Positions 15,233 through 15,353 of a stretch of 15,353 bases of DNA are shown one piece after another. Each line of letters starts with the position of its first letter. Within the stretch, counting starts at the first letter, position 1. The DNA comes from Flavobacteriales bacterium UBA2426. GTDB lineage: Bacteria > Bacteroidota > Bacteroidia > Flavobacteriales_F > PHOS-HE28. A program made the translations under genes and the position numbers. The notes under the pieces were generated by a model that saw only the letters and a program-made list of their open reading frames with translations, was not told the DNA's origin and ran no database searches. The stretch spans positions 11,384 through 26,736 of the forward strand of contig DDRC01000150.1 in assembly GCA_002342985.1 (NCBI GenBank), read 5' to 3'.

Positions 15233-15353
15233 TGGATCCGCTTTCATGGATTCGCGAGCGGTCGCTCCGGTCAGGAGGACCCGACGGCGGCGAGTTCCCA
15301 AGTCGGGAATCGGAGGGATACCTCGCGTGAGGGCGACCGCGCGGAGGGGGGCC

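Noticed and set aside
1-15353. CRISPR array, tRNA or rRNA genes
   Set aside because: No regularly spaced repeats, no cloverleaf-like segment with a TTCRA arm and no rRNA-like stretch were recognised by reading; genes fill nearly all of the window.

Overview
The window looks like a GC-rich environmental bacterial contig with two parts of different apparent origin. From the left edge to about 12.15 kb the genes resemble a high-GC member of the Bacteroidota. Three things point there: a clade II (Sec-type) nitrous oxide reductase operon without nosR, a CzcA-type RND pump fused to a TolC-like domain, and several starts without a clear Shine-Dalgarno. From about 12.19 kb to the right edge the codon choice changes (CTC and GTC rise against CTG and GTG). 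The two complete genes there resemble CzcB and CzcC homologues of another phylum, perhaps Planctomycetota. These lineage assignments are inference from protein style and codon use; no search was run.

Layout. Positions 1-5110, all on the minus strand, form a nos operon read right to left: lipoprotein cytochrome c, nosZ, a four-helix membrane protein, nosL, nosD and the start of nosF, which runs off the left edge. A perfect 18-bp hairpin separates nosZ from the downstream accessory genes, and those genes are translationally coupled by overlaps. Positions 5111-5255 are a divergent promoter region. On the plus strand, 5256-6470 encodes a histidine-bearing polytopic membrane protein that looks like an orphan relative of heme-copper oxidase subunit I or NnrS. 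A small DUF167/YggU gene (6490-6771, minus) faces it. Positions 6824-15232, all minus, form a heavy-metal efflux cluster read as czcC-like, czcB-like, czcA-tolC fusion, second czcB-like.

How the genes work together. The cytochrome c probably delivers electrons to periplasmic NosZ, which reduces N2O to N2. NosL supplies copper, and NosD and NosF (with NosY, presumably just outside the window) mature the copper centre. The RND cluster should export divalent metal ions across both membranes: the inner-membrane antiporter, periplasmic adaptors and outer-membrane channels are all present, the last two in duplicate.

The most notable observation is that the change in codon use falls inside the first roughly 55 codons of the czcA fusion gene, at a segment conserved between phyla. 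The order C-B-[A|A-C]-B is what results if two different metal-efflux operons are joined at that segment. This is either a real recombination that made a chimeric pump or a metagenome assembly chimera, and read mapping would decide. No RNA genes, CRISPR arrays, insertion sequences or transposases were found. No intergenic stretch exceeds 300 bases.
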